Shown in pieces: positions 50,576-59,599 of a stretch of 64,000 nt of DNA. Made by a program: the position numbers and the translations under genes. Where the stretch lies: positions 4,364,001 through 4,428,000 of the forward strand of contig NC_012796.1 of NCBI RefSeq assembly GCF_000010665.1. The letters are read 5' to 3'. The notes beneath the pieces are model-generated. The model searched no databases. It saw nothing but the letters and a program-made list of their open reading frames with translations, and had not been told where the DNA came from. Within the stretch, counting starts at the first letter, position 1. Every line of letters begins with the position of its first letter. This DNA comes from Solidesulfovibrio magneticus RS-1 (GTDB lineage Bacteria > Desulfobacterota > Desulfovibrionia > Desulfovibrionales > Desulfovibrionaceae).

Positions 50576-51952
50576 TTACCCCTCTCCCATTCCCAAAAAC
50601 GCGGCCATCCGCCCCATCATGATCGCACCGGCCTGGGCGACGTTGAGGGAATCGATGGGCCGGGCCTGGGGAATGCGCCACAGGGCGTCGCAGCGTTTGC
50701 GGATGCCCGGGCGGATGCCTTCTTCTTCGCTGCCCAGCACCAGGGCCAGGGGGAACGGCGGTTTGGCGAGGTGGACGTTTTGCGCCTCTTCCTCGCCGGC
50801 CGCGCCGATGACGGTGTAGCCGGCTTCCTTGGCCGCATCCAGGGCCTGGGAGAGGTTGGTGACCTTGGCCAGGGGCAGCCGGGCCAGGGTTCCGGCCGAG
50901 GCCTTGGCCGCGCCCGGTCCCAGGCGCGCGCCTTCGTGCTTGGGCACGAGGATGCCGCCGCCGCCCAGGGCGTAGAGGGTGCGGACCAGGGCGCCGACGT
51001 TGCCCGGGTCCTGGACCCGGTCGAGGACGAGGATCACTTGGAGCGGCGCGTCCAGGCCGGCGGCCAGCACGTCTTCCAGGCTGACCAGGGGGCCGGCGGC
51101 CAACCGGGCCATGACGCCCTGGTGGTTGCCGGGATAGAGGCGGTCCATGTCCAGGCCGGGCATGAAGCGGTAGCGCACGCCGGCCGCTTCGCAGGCCCGC
51201 ACGATGGCGTCCACGTCAGCGCCGCGAAGGCCCTGGCGCAGGAGCACGTCGTCCACGGATTTGGGGCTTTGCTCGACGAGTTCGCGCACGGGTTTGCGGC
51301 CGGGCAGGATGTCCTCGGGCAGTTCGACCGGAGCCGTCGGCGCGACCGAACGCGGCGCGGGCCGGTCGTCCTCGAAGCGTTCGGGACGCGGCGGACGGCG
51401 GTCGTTTTCGAACCGGTCCTGGCGCGGCGGGCGGCGGTCGTCGTCGCGGTCGAAGCGGGGCTTGCCCGGGCCCTGGGGACGGTCCTGGCCGGAGCGACGG
51501 TCATCGGAGCGGGGCGGACGCCCCTGGCCGCGCGGCCCGGACGGACGGCCGGACCGGTCGTCGTCGCGACGCGGACGCCCCTGACCGCCTTGGGAACGGT
51601 CGTCATCGCGACGGGGACGGCCCTGGCCGCCTTGGCCGCCCTGACCGGGCCGGTCGTCGTTGCGGCGCGGGCGACCCTGGCCGCCCTGGGAGCGGTCGTC
51701 ATCGCGGCGCGGACGCCCCTGGCCGCCCGAACCCGAGCGGTCATCGTCGCGGCGGGGACGGCCCTGGCCGCTCTGGCCGCCTTGGCCGGGACGGCCGGCG
51801 GGACGCGGTCCGCTGGGGCGGCCGGAGCCGCCCTTGGAGCCGGCAAGAGCAGCAGAGCGGCGCTGGCCGCGTTCCCCGGAGGGGGTGGACAGGACATCGG
51901 CAAAAGACCGGCGGTCTGTGGACGGCCGGCGGGAGGTTTCATTTTTGATCAT
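50576..51952 (-). CDS. RlmB/TrmH-type (SpoU) rRNA methyltransferase with long Arg/Gly/Asp-rich N-terminus
   Basis: The 458-residue protein has a C-terminal SpoU methylase domain (about 300-455; LDRVQDPGNVGALVRTLYALG, LVLGSEEEGIRP, SLNVAQAGAIMMG) preceded by an RNA-binding substrate domain (about 225-290; RKPVRELVEQSPKSVDDVLLRQGLRG). Residues about 25-200 are tandem-like GQGRPRRDDDRS repeats, likely disordered and RNA-binding. The family 2'-O-methylates 23S rRNA. I start at ATG 51952 (MIKNETSRRPST); an upstream in-frame start is at 52015. Confidence 0.85.
   Translation of the reverse strand: MIKNETSRRPSTDRRSFADVLSTPSGERGQRRSAALAGSKGGSGRPSGPRPAGRPGQGGQSGQGRPRRDDDRSGSGGQGRPRRDDDRSQGGQGRPRRNDDRPGQGGQGGQGRPRRDDDRSQGGQGRPRRDDDRSGRPSGPRGQGRPPRSDDRRSGQDRPQGPGKPRFDRDDDRRPPRQDRFENDRRPPRPERFEDDRPAPRSVAPTAPVELPEDILPGRKPVRELVEQSPKSVDDVLLRQGLRGADVDAIVRACEAAGVRYRFMPGLDMDRLYPGNHQGVMARLAAGPLVSLEDVLAAGLDAPLQVILVLDRVQDPGNVGALVRTLYALGGGGILVPKHEGARLGPGAAKASAGTLARLPLAKVTNLSQALDAAKEAGYTVIGAAGEEEAQNVHLAKPPFPLALVLGSEEEGIRPGIRKRCDALWRIPQARPIDSLNVAQAGAIMMGRMAAFLGMGEG
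51480..51810. repeat. Tandem-like coding repeats in the methyltransferase gene
   Basis: Imperfect units of 33-48 bp coding for GGQGRPRRDDDRS-like blocks recur about eight times in frame. This is an unstable, length-variable region typical of disordered linkers. Confidence 0.75.
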
Positions 51953-52132
51953 GCCACAAAATGTCTCAAACTGGCCGGGACCACAAGACTTTTTTTTCCT
52001 TGCATTTTCGTCCACTTTGGACTAAATAGTTTGGAATTGTTAGTCTTTTTGGACCGTTACGACCTTCGTCGATCCCCATACAGGGCCGGCCGCGTCCGCC
52101 CGCCGGTCTTTTTTCCTTTTGGAGTAAGGTGC

Positions 52133-54277
52133 ATGGGCCGATACCTCCTGCTTTTCGTCCTCCTGCCTGCCTTTTTGCTGTCAGCCGGCTGCGCCGACAA
52201 GCAATACGACAAATCCAACGCCGACATGAAAGCCAACCTGGAGCCCGAGCTCTGGGACACCTCGCAGATTCTGAAAAATCTCCAGCGCGGCCGGCCGCTG
52301 ACCGAACAGGAGAAAAAAGCCCTGGCCTCCCGCGGGGCCATTCAGTTCGACCTCGACGTCAAGGAAAACGAGGAAGTGCAGGTCTTCCTCCAGTACTTCT
52401 CCATCGACAAACGCGGCTCCATGGACACCTGGCTGCGCCGGGCCGAACCGCACCTGCCCTACGTGCGCGCCGTGCTGGCCAGCTACAACCTGCCGCCCGA
52501 CCTCATTGCCCTGCCGTTCATCGAATCCGGCTACAACACCATGGCCTACTCCCCGGTCGGAGCCGGCGGCATGTGGCAGTTCATGCCCTACACCGGCCGC
52601 CGTTTTGGCCTCACCGTGGACTGGTGGGTGGACGAACGTCGCGACCCCTACAAATCCACCGTGGCCGCCGCCAAATACCTGACCAAGCTCTATCAGATGT
52701 TCGGCGATTGGAATCTGGCCCTGGCCGCCTACAACGCCGGAGAAGGCAAGATCTCCCGAGTCATGGCCGCCAGCGGCCAGTGCGACTTCTTCGACATCGC
52801 CAAGGACCCCAAGCTGCTCAAGGAAGAAACCCGGCACTACGTGCCCAAGTTCTTGGCCGTGCTCAAAATCTTCCAGAACCTGGAGACCCTGGGCTTTAAA
52901 AAGGTCAACTGGCAGGCCGGCCCCAACCTCAAGGAAGTGCCGGCCCCGGGGGGCACCGACCTGGCCGCCCTGGCCCAGGCCTGCAACATGCCCTGGGAAC
53001 AGTTCCGCGAATACAACCCTGGCTTTCGCCGCCAGATCAGCCCGCCGGACATGACCGTCAACGTCTACGTGCCCGTGGCCAAGGAGCAAGTCGCCCTGGC
53101 CTTCCTGCAAAATCCCGGCAACTACCCGTCCTCCGGCGCGCAAACCCTGACCGCCCAGGCCGGCGACACCTGGTGGGCCATCGCCCGGCGCACCGGCATG
53201 CCCGTGGCCGAACTGCGCCAGCTAAACGCCTCCCTGCCCGAGACCCTGCCGCCCGGACAAACCGTGCGCGTGGCCCTTAGCGCCTCCGGAGCCGACAACT
53301 CCGCCCTGGCCGAAGGCCCCGACGCCTGCGCCCCCAAACCCGTGGTCGCCTCGTCCAAACCCATCAAACACCGCGTCTCCAAGGGCGATTCCGTGGACAG
53401 CGTGGCCCGCAAATACGGCGTCTCCACCAAGGACTTGCTGGCCGCCAACAAAATGAAGCACGCCGGCCGCCTCACGCTTGGCTCCTGGATCGTCGTGCCC
53501 GGCGCGCCCGTTCCGGCCGCGCCCGCCGCCAAGCCTGCCCCAGCCCTGGCCGAGGCCGCCCCCAGCGCCACCCATACCGTGGCCAAGGGCGAAACCTTCG
53601 GCTCCATCGCCGCCAAATACGGCGTCTCGCCCCAGGAACTCATGGCCGCCAACAACATGCGCTCGGCCAAGGATCTCCTGGTCGGCAAACGCCTCACCGT
53701 GCCCGGCAAGGCGGCCAAGGCAGCCCCGGCCGCGCCCCAGCTCGCCGCCGCCCTGCCCCAGCCCGCGCCGGCCCCTGCCTCGGCCAGCTACACCGTCAAA
53801 GCCGGCGACACCTTGCACGCCATCGCCCGGGCAAACGGCCTCGATCCCAAACAAGTCGTCGCCGCCAACGGCGGCAAAGACAAACTGCGCCCCGGCGACA
53901 AACTCGCGCTGCCCGGCAAGACGGCCGCCCCAGCCCAGATAGCAGCCGCGCCCCAGACGCCCACCGCCAAAGGCGCGCCCCAACCCGTCGCCGCCAAAAC
54001 CTTCGGCCAGCCCGCCCCGGCTCCGGCCGCCTCCAAAGCCTTTGCCCAGGCCGCGCCCCAGCCGACCGCAGCCGCCCCGACCGCCAAGCAACAGGCTACC
54101 GAAAAACAAACCAAGCCCGCCGGCAAATCCGTCAACTACAAAGTCGGCCCCGGCGATACGCTCTGGGGTATCGCCAAGAAGTTCAACGTGGACCCGTCCT
54201 CGCTCATGGCCTGGAACAACATCAAAAGCGGCGGCGCGCTCCAAGCCGGGTCGCAGTTGACCATTCACAGCCAGTAG
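52133..54277 (+). CDS. mltD: LysM-rich lytic transglycosylase (MltD-like) lipoprotein
   Basis: The 714-residue protein starts at ATG 52133 after GGAGTAAGG and has a lipobox LSAGC (Cys20). A SLT domain (about 100-250) has the catalytic Glu in LPFIESGYNTMAYSPVGAGGMWQ and the AAYNAGEGKI motif. Five LysM-like repeats follow (about 345-390, 415-460, 480-525, 555-600 and 665-712), separated by Ala/Pro-rich linkers. It cleaves peptidoglycan and binds it through LysM domains. The intergenic region upstream is AT-rich with a GACTAA-N15-TTAGTC inverted repeat. Confidence 0.9.
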   Translation: MGRYLLLFVLLPAFLLSAGCADKQYDKSNADMKANLEPELWDTSQILKNLQRGRPLTEQEKKALASRGAIQFDLDVKENEEVQVFLQYFSIDKRGSMDTWLRRAEPHLPYVRAVLASYNLPPDLIALPFIESGYNTMAYSPVGAGGMWQFMPYTGRRFGLTVDWWVDERRDPYKSTVAAAKYLTKLYQMFGDWNLALAAYNAGEGKISRVMAASGQCDFFDIAKDPKLLKEETRHYVPKFLAVLKIFQNLETLGFKKVNWQAGPNLKEVPAPGGTDLAALAQACNMPWEQFREYNPGFRRQISPPDMTVNVYVPVAKEQVALAFLQNPGNYPSSGAQTLTAQAGDTWWAIARRTGMPVAELRQLNASLPETLPPGQTVRVALSASGADNSALAEGPDACAPKPVVASSKPIKHRVSKGDSVDSVARKYGVSTKDLLAANKMKHAGRLTLGSWIVVPGAPVPAAPAAKPAPALAEAAPSATHTVAKGETFGSIAAKYGVSPQELMAANNMRSAKDLLVGKRLTVPGKAAKAAPAAPQLAAALPQPAPAPASASYTVKAGDTLHAIARANGLDPKQVVAANGGKDKLRPGDKLALPGKTAAPAQIAAAPQTPTAKGAPQPVAAKTFGQPAPAPAASKAFAQAAPQPTAAAPTAKQQATEKQTKPAGKSVNYKVGPGDTLWGIAKKFNVDPSSLMAWNNIKSGGALQAGSQLTIHSQ

Positions 54278-54304
54278 CCCGGCACAACGACACCTTACTG
54301 TTCC

Positions 54305-54329
54305 GGCGGCCCTGGAGACCAGGGCCGCC
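54305..54329. terminator. 11-bp hairpin after the MltD-like gene
   Basis: GGCGGCCCTGG (54305-54315) pairs perfectly with CCAGGGCCGCC (54319-54329) around loop AGA. There is no T-run, so it may be a stability hairpin. Confidence 0.5.
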
Positions 54330-54822
54330 CTATCCGCGCCCTATCCGCGTCTTGTCCCAATTCCGGCCCCATTTTGGCCGTACGCCGCTTGTGTGGCCTT
54401 GCCCTGCCCTGGTCATGTCTCTGCGCCTGAATCCCCTATGGCCCGTCCCAGGGCAGCCCTGTCGCCGCGTTCCCTCCAGCCCAAAAACGTTAGCACCCTG
54501 CCGCCTTCCCGATCTCTTCACCGGCTCGTCCGGGCATTCCTGGTGCTACGAGACTGCCTCCCAACGGTTACCGCGTTCCTGATTGTCGGCATGCGCACGT
54601 CGTGTTCCTGGCTCTGGCCAATGCTCTGCCTCCATTTCCGCCCGTCGTGTTCCTTTACGCAGAAAAGGCCGAAATCGCGCGCCAGGCTGCCTGACGGCCT
54701 GTCATGCCAGCGCGTGACGGTTTTCCTGGCGTCGGGTTCGCCATGGCAGTGAACTAGGAGGCGGACGCCGGCTGCGGGAAATGCCCTTGGCGGGGGAGAC
54801 TGCCGTGCCTTGAGCCTGGCGG
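54330..54822. other. 490-nt gap without a credible gene
   Basis: The stretch is less GC-rich than its surroundings. No ORF has a ribosome-binding site or recognisable protein. CGTCGTGTTCCT occurs twice (54597-54608 and 54643-54654), and its complement AGGAACACGACG resembles the AACACGA block of the stop-codon-linked repeat. It may be a decayed region. Confidence 0.5.
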
Positions 54823-54853
54823 AAAAAAAGGGCGCGTCCTTGCGGACGCGCCC
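54823..54853 (-). terminator. Intrinsic terminator of the aconitase-ppiD operon
   Basis: GGGCGCGTCC (54830-54839) pairs with GGACGCGCCC (54844-54853) around a 4-nt loop. On the minus strand seven T follow (54823-54829). It lies 25 nt past the ppiD stop. Confidence 0.9.
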
Positions 54854-54878
54854 ACGGTCTGGTCGAGAGAAACAGACG

Positions 54879-56831
54879 CTACTGGAGTTGGACGGTCTTG
54901 CCGCCGCCGCCCTGGGCCGGACGCGGTCCCAGGATGGCGTCGTTGACGATCTCCACCCGGGCGGCTTCCTGCAGGGTCTGCAGGTAGGCGCGGAAGAGCT
55001 CGGTCTGCTTGGACTGGGTCAGGGTGGCCACCCAGCGTTCCTTTTCCTTGTCCCACAGCGAGATGTCGGCCGGCACGGTCTTGTCCAGACCAGCGACGAC
55101 ATAGGCCCCGGACACGCCAAAGGCCGTCTTGAACCAGCCCGGCCCCTTGGCCTCGAAGGCTGTCTGGGCCAGCACCGGCGACATGCCAAGGCCGGGAATG
55201 AAGCCCTGGCGGGTGAACGGCGCGGAGGTCTGGATCTTGTCCTTGTAGTCGGCCAGGACCTTTTTGAGGCCGTCCTCGGTCTCCATGGCCTTGGCCGTTT
55301 CCTCGGCCTTGGCCTTGGCCAGCTTCATGGCCTCTTCATCGGTCAGGCGGCCCTTGATGACGCTCTTGACGGCGTCCAGAGGCTCGAACCCGGGCTCCTT
55401 GACCTCGGCGGCCCGCACCACCACGAAGCCGTCCTGGGTGGACAGGGGCGCGTCGGCGGTCTGGCCTTTTTTCAGGGCGAAGATGGCTTCCACGGCCGGC
55501 TCGGACAGGCCCAGCTCGGCCGGGGGGGCGTCCTTGGCAAAAAAGGCCGAGGTCTTGACGGCCAGCTTCTCGGCGGCCACGGCGGCCTCCAGGGGTTCGC
55601 CCGAGGACAGCTTCTCCTGGATCGCGTCCAGGGACTTGGTCAGCTTGTCGGCGGCGCGCTGTTCGGCCAGATCGGCCCGGATTTCGTCCTTGACCTCGGC
55701 CAGGGCGCGCTGGCCGGAGGCCTGCTTCTCGCCGCCCTGGATGAGGTGCAGGCCCAGGCTCGTACGCACCGGGTCGCTGACTTCATCCTTTTTGAGCGTA
55801 AAGGCCTTTTCCTCGAAGGGCGCGAATTCCTTGGGCAGGCTGCCCTTGGGCAACCAAGCCCAGTCCTCGCCGATGATGCCGTCGGCGTTGGCCGGGTCCT
55901 TGGGAATGAGCGTGGCGAAGTCCTTGCCCTTGCGCACGTCGTCGGCCATGGCCTTCAGGCGCTTCTCGGCCGCGTCCACCACTTCCTGGGGGGCGTCGGG
56001 GGGCAGCATCATGAGGATGTGGCGCACGCGCACCTGTTCGGGGCGCTCGTACTTCTTCTGGTTGGCCTTGAAGTCGGCCTCGATGTCGGTGTCGGTGATC
56101 TCGGCCGGCTTGGCCATGGCCTTGGGCGTGAACTCCACGAAGTCGATCTTGACCTGGGCCGGGGTGGCGAACTCGTCCTTGCGGGCCTCGTAATACTTGG
56201 CGATCTGTTCGTCGGAGATGGTCACGCCCTTGGTGAAGTCGGTGGCGGCAAAGGGGATGTACTTGATGATGGCCTGTTCGCGCATGAAGTCGAAGATGGA
56301 GCGGGCTTCGGCCTCAGCCACCTGGGCCGGCAGGCCGACAAAGGCGGCCAGCTTTTCCAGCAGCAGCTGCTGGCGGAAATCGGCCTCGAACTCGCCGGGG
56401 CTGACGTCGTTGGCCTTGAGCAGATTCTCGTAGCGCTTGGCGTCGAACTGCTTGGACTCGTTCTGGAAGGCCGGAATCTTGGCGATCTCGGACCGCAGTT
56501 CGCCTGCGGTCACGGCGATGCCCAGGGTCTTGGCCTGGTCTTCCAGCAGCTTGGTGGTCACCATGTTGGTGAAGACCTGCCAGCGGAAACCGCCGTCCTG
56601 CAGATCCTTGTCCGTGACGTTGGGATTCTTGTTTTTGACCAGGCGCAAATTCTCCTGGTACTGCTTTTCGTAGTCCTTGATCAGGATCGGCTGGCCGTTC
56701 ACCGTGGCCAGGACCGTGGCCCTGTCGCCGTTGAAATTGCCCACGCCCCAAAAGACGAAGACAATGATGATAAGACCGAAGACGATCTTGATGCCCCAGG
56801 ATTGGGCATATTTCCGCATGGGATCAAGCAT
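54879..56831 (-). CDS. ppiD: PpiD-type membrane-anchored periplasmic peptidyl-prolyl isomerase/chaperone
   Basis: The 650-residue protein has an N-terminal anchor (about 14-31, IKIVFGLIIIVFVFWGVGNF), a SurA-N-like chaperone region (about 35-240), and a parvulin PPIase domain (about 265-380; VRVRHILMMLPPDAPQ, EFAPFEEKAFTLKKDEVSDPVRTSLGLHLIQ). A second folded domain follows. PpiD assists folding of envelope proteins after translocation. It follows aconitase by 30 nt on the same strand, so the two are likely cotranscribed. A terminator ends the operon. Confidence 0.9.
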   Translation of the reverse strand: MLDPMRKYAQSWGIKIVFGLIIIVFVFWGVGNFNGDRATVLATVNGQPILIKDYEKQYQENLRLVKNKNPNVTDKDLQDGGFRWQVFTNMVTTKLLEDQAKTLGIAVTAGELRSEIAKIPAFQNESKQFDAKRYENLLKANDVSPGEFEADFRQQLLLEKLAAFVGLPAQVAEAEARSIFDFMREQAIIKYIPFAATDFTKGVTISDEQIAKYYEARKDEFATPAQVKIDFVEFTPKAMAKPAEITDTDIEADFKANQKKYERPEQVRVRHILMMLPPDAPQEVVDAAEKRLKAMADDVRKGKDFATLIPKDPANADGIIGEDWAWLPKGSLPKEFAPFEEKAFTLKKDEVSDPVRTSLGLHLIQGGEKQASGQRALAEVKDEIRADLAEQRAADKLTKSLDAIQEKLSSGEPLEAAVAAEKLAVKTSAFFAKDAPPAELGLSEPAVEAIFALKKGQTADAPLSTQDGFVVVRAAEVKEPGFEPLDAVKSVIKGRLTDEEAMKLAKAKAEETAKAMETEDGLKKVLADYKDKIQTSAPFTRQGFIPGLGMSPVLAQTAFEAKGPGWFKTAFGVSGAYVVAGLDKTVPADISLWDKEKERWVATLTQSKQTELFRAYLQTLQEAARVEIVNDAILGPRPAQGGGGKTVQLQ

Positions 56832-56861
56832 GGATTCTCCTTGGCGCGGGGGCGGCGCGCG

Positions 56862-58784
56862 TTAGGCCTGGGCCCTGCGCGCCTGGTTGAGCAGGCCGCC
56901 GGCTTTGATGATGTCGAGTTCCTTGGCGGTCAGGTCGTTTATGACCATGACTTCGCCCACGCCGGCCACGGTCATGGGGCAAGGCTGGCCCGGGGCGATG
57001 GCGGCGGTTTCGAGGCGGATGTCGGCTCCGGCCGGGATGCGGTCGTAGTCGGCCTTGTCCACGAGCAGAAGCGGCAGGATGCCGAAGTTGACCAGGTTGG
57101 CCCGGTGGATGCGGGCCAGGGACTTGGCCACCACGGCGGCCACGCCCAGGTAACGGGGGCCAAGGGCGGCGTGTTCGCGGCTGGAGCCCTGGCCGTAGTT
57201 TTCGCCGCCCAGGATCACGCCCTTGCCGAGCTTTTTGATGCGCGACACGAAGTCGGCGTCCACCCGGCTGAAGATGTATTCGCTAATGGCCGGGATGTTG
57301 GAGCGCAGGGCCGTGATCTGGGCCCCGGCCGGCAGGATGTGGTCGGTGGTGATGTCGTCGCCGACCTTGAGGGCCACGGGAGCCTCGATGGCGGCCGGCA
57401 GCGCCCCAAAGGGCGGCAGCGGGGCGATGTTGGGGCCGCGCTGGATGGCCACGTCCGAGCCGTCGGCCGGGGGCGTCAGGAACAGGTGGCGGATGCTGGG
57501 GACCTCGGCCGGAAACTCGGCCTTTTGCGGGGCCTCGCCCCAGGTGGCCGGATCGGTGAAGGCCCCGCGCAGGGCGGCCATGGCCGCCGTCTGGGGGCTG
57601 ACCAGATAGACCTGACCGTCCTGGGTGCCGGAGCGGCCTTCGAAGTTGCGGTTAAAGGTGCGGGCCGAGACGCCGGCCGAAGTGGGCGAGCCGCCCATGC
57701 CGATGCACGGGCCGCAGGAACACTCGAGCAAGCGCGCGCCGGCGTCCAGCAGCGGATCAATGAGGCCCTCGGCGGCCAGCATCTTGAGCACCTGCTTGGA
57801 ACCCGGGGAGATGAGCAGGTCCGTGGTCGGATCGATGCGCTTGCCGGCCAGGATCTGGGCCACGGCCTTGAGGTCGGCGTAGGAGGAGTTGGTGCACGAG
57901 CCGATGCAGACCTGATCGACCTTCATGCCGTCGAGGTCGGCGATGCGCACCATGCGGTCGGGCATGTGGGGCGCGGCGGCCAGGGGCTCCAGGGCGGACA
58001 GGTCGATCTCCACCACTTCGTCATACGTGGCGTCGGGGTCGGCGGTGAGCGGCACGTAGTCCTCGGGCCGGCCCATGGCCGTGAAAAAGGCCTTGGTGAC
58101 CTCGTCGGACGGGAAGATCGAGGTGGTGGCCCCGAGTTCCGCGCCCATGTTGGTGATGACGGCGCGCTCGGGCACGGACAGGGTGGCCACGCCAGGCCCG
58201 GCGTATTCCATGACCTTGCCCACGCCGCCCTTGACGGTGAGCTTGCCCAAAAGATGCAGGATGACGTCCTTGCCCGTGGCCCAGCCCGGCAGTTTGCCGG
58301 TCAGGTGGATCTTGACCACCTTGGGCATGGCGATGACGTAGGGTTCGCCGGCCATGGCCAGGGCCACGGACAGGCCGCCGGCGCCCATGGCCATTGAGCC
58401 CACGCCGCCGGCCGTGGGGGTGTGGGAGTCGGAGCCGACCAGAGTCTTGCCCGGCTTGGCGAAATTCTCCAGGTGCAGCTGGTGGCAGATGCCCGTGCCG
58501 GCCGGGGAGAAGGTGATGCCGTATTTGGCGGCCACGGTGCGCAGGTAGGCGTGGTCGTCGGGGTTGCGGAAACCCATTTGCAGGGTGTTGTGGTCCACAT
58601 AGCTCACGGACAGTTCGGTGCGCACCCGGGGCAGCCCGATGGCCTCGAACTGGAGATAGGCCATGGTGCCGGTGGCGTCCTGGGTCAGCGTCTGGTCGAT
58701 GCGCAGCGCGATCTCGCCGCCCGGGATCATCTCGCCGGAAACAAGGTGGTCCTTGATGATCTTCTGGGTCACGTTGAGGGCCAT
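56862..58784 (-). CDS. Aconitate hydratase (Aquifex-type, about 640 aa)
   Basis: The 640-residue [4Fe-4S] aconitase has the cluster cysteines in CIGSCTNSSYADL and CSCGPCIGMGGSPTSAGV and the substrate-binding SREHAALGPRYLGVAAVVAKS in the swivel domain. Residue count fits the short aconitase family, not the 900-residue AcnA. It isomerises citrate and isocitrate in the (often incomplete) TCA cycle. The start is ATG 58784 with a GGAGGAG box. It shares a transcript with ppiD. Confidence 0.93.
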   Translation of the reverse strand: MALNVTQKIIKDHLVSGEMIPGGEIALRIDQTLTQDATGTMAYLQFEAIGLPRVRTELSVSYVDHNTLQMGFRNPDDHAYLRTVAAKYGITFSPAGTGICHQLHLENFAKPGKTLVGSDSHTPTAGGVGSMAMGAGGLSVALAMAGEPYVIAMPKVVKIHLTGKLPGWATGKDVILHLLGKLTVKGGVGKVMEYAGPGVATLSVPERAVITNMGAELGATTSIFPSDEVTKAFFTAMGRPEDYVPLTADPDATYDEVVEIDLSALEPLAAAPHMPDRMVRIADLDGMKVDQVCIGSCTNSSYADLKAVAQILAGKRIDPTTDLLISPGSKQVLKMLAAEGLIDPLLDAGARLLECSCGPCIGMGGSPTSAGVSARTFNRNFEGRSGTQDGQVYLVSPQTAAMAALRGAFTDPATWGEAPQKAEFPAEVPSIRHLFLTPPADGSDVAIQRGPNIAPLPPFGALPAAIEAPVALKVGDDITTDHILPAGAQITALRSNIPAISEYIFSRVDADFVSRIKKLGKGVILGGENYGQGSSREHAALGPRYLGVAAVVAKSLARIHRANLVNFGILPLLLVDKADYDRIPAGADIRLETAAIAPGQPCPMTVAGVGEVMVINDLTAKELDIIKAGGLLNQARRAQA

Positions 58785-58947
58785 GGAGGAGTCCTTTTTG
58801 TCTGGGGGAAAAGAGAAAAGTCCGCCCTGCATGCCTCCCCCCGCCGCATTAGTCAAGTGGCGCGCGCGGTAGCGTCAGTCCGCTTGCGGCCTTGACGCGG
58901 GCGCTTTCCCGGCGCACATAGGCAGCATCCCGAAAAAGGAGGGAGAC

Positions 58948-59586
58948 ATGGATTTCAAAGACGTCATGACGGCCCGCCGGGCCATCAATTTCTTCGACAC
59001 CAAGGCCGACGTGCCCAAGGATACCCTGGACGCGCTGCTGGAAACCGCCGCCCGCTCGCCGTCGAGCTTCAATCTCCAGCCCTGGCGGGTGGCCGTGCTG
59101 CGCGATCCTGCCCAGAAAGCCAAGCTGCGCGCCCTGGCCTGGGACCAGCCCAAGGTCACCGAAGCCCCGGTCATCTTGCTATTTCTGGCCGACCGGGAGG
59201 CCTGGAAGATGTATTCGCCGTCCTTCGAGCGCCAGTTCTCGTACCTGATGCAGTCCGGGGCCTACACGCCCGAGCAGCGCGGCGAATTCGCCGGGGCCAC
59301 GGAAAGCCTCTACGGCGCGACGCCGGACAAGTCCCTGGCCTTTGCCGTCAAAAACACGGCTTTTTTCGCCATGTCCTTCATGTACGCCGCCGCCGACGCC
59401 GGTTATGCCACCCATCCCATGGACGGCTTCGATCACGACGCGGTCAAGGCGGCCTTCGGCGTGCCTGACCAGTTTTGGATTCCGCTCATCATGGCCGTGG
59501 GCCGGCTGCGCCCCGGCGTCGCCGTCGCCCCGCCCAAGTGGCGGTTTGCGGCCCAGGATATCCTTTTCACGCTCCCGGAAACCTAA
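58948..59586 (+). CDS. Nitroreductase-family flavoprotein
   Basis: The 212-residue FMN-dependent oxidoreductase fold has MTARRAINFFDTKADV (FMN-binding), AARSPSSFNLQPWRVAVL and the C-terminal VPDQFWIPLIMAVGRLRPG. Members reduce nitro or quinone compounds with NAD(P)H. GGAGGGAGAC precedes the ATG at 58948. It is divergent from the aconitase operon and 13 nt before yceI. Substrate is unknown. Confidence 0.85.
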   Translation: MDFKDVMTARRAINFFDTKADVPKDTLDALLETAARSPSSFNLQPWRVAVLRDPAQKAKLRALAWDQPKVTEAPVILLFLADREAWKMYSPSFERQFSYLMQSGAYTPEQRGEFAGATESLYGATPDKSLAFAVKNTAFFAMSFMYAAADAGYATHPMDGFDHDAVKAAFGVPDQFWIPLIMAVGRLRPGVAVAPPKWRFAAQDILFTLPET

Positions 59587-59599
59587 AGGAGGCGCTTTC

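Noticed and set aside
50771-54277. A 1168-codon open frame covering the antisense of the methyltransferase and the LysM transglycosylase
   Set aside because: The first 450 codons are the antisense of the methyltransferase gene. The real gene begins at ATG 52133 with its own ribosome-binding site and signal peptide.
54393-54752. A 119-codon plus-strand frame in the gap after the LysM gene
   Set aside because: No ribosome-binding site, no recognisable protein pattern, and a Ser/Arg/Pro-rich composition typical of non-coding high-GC frames.
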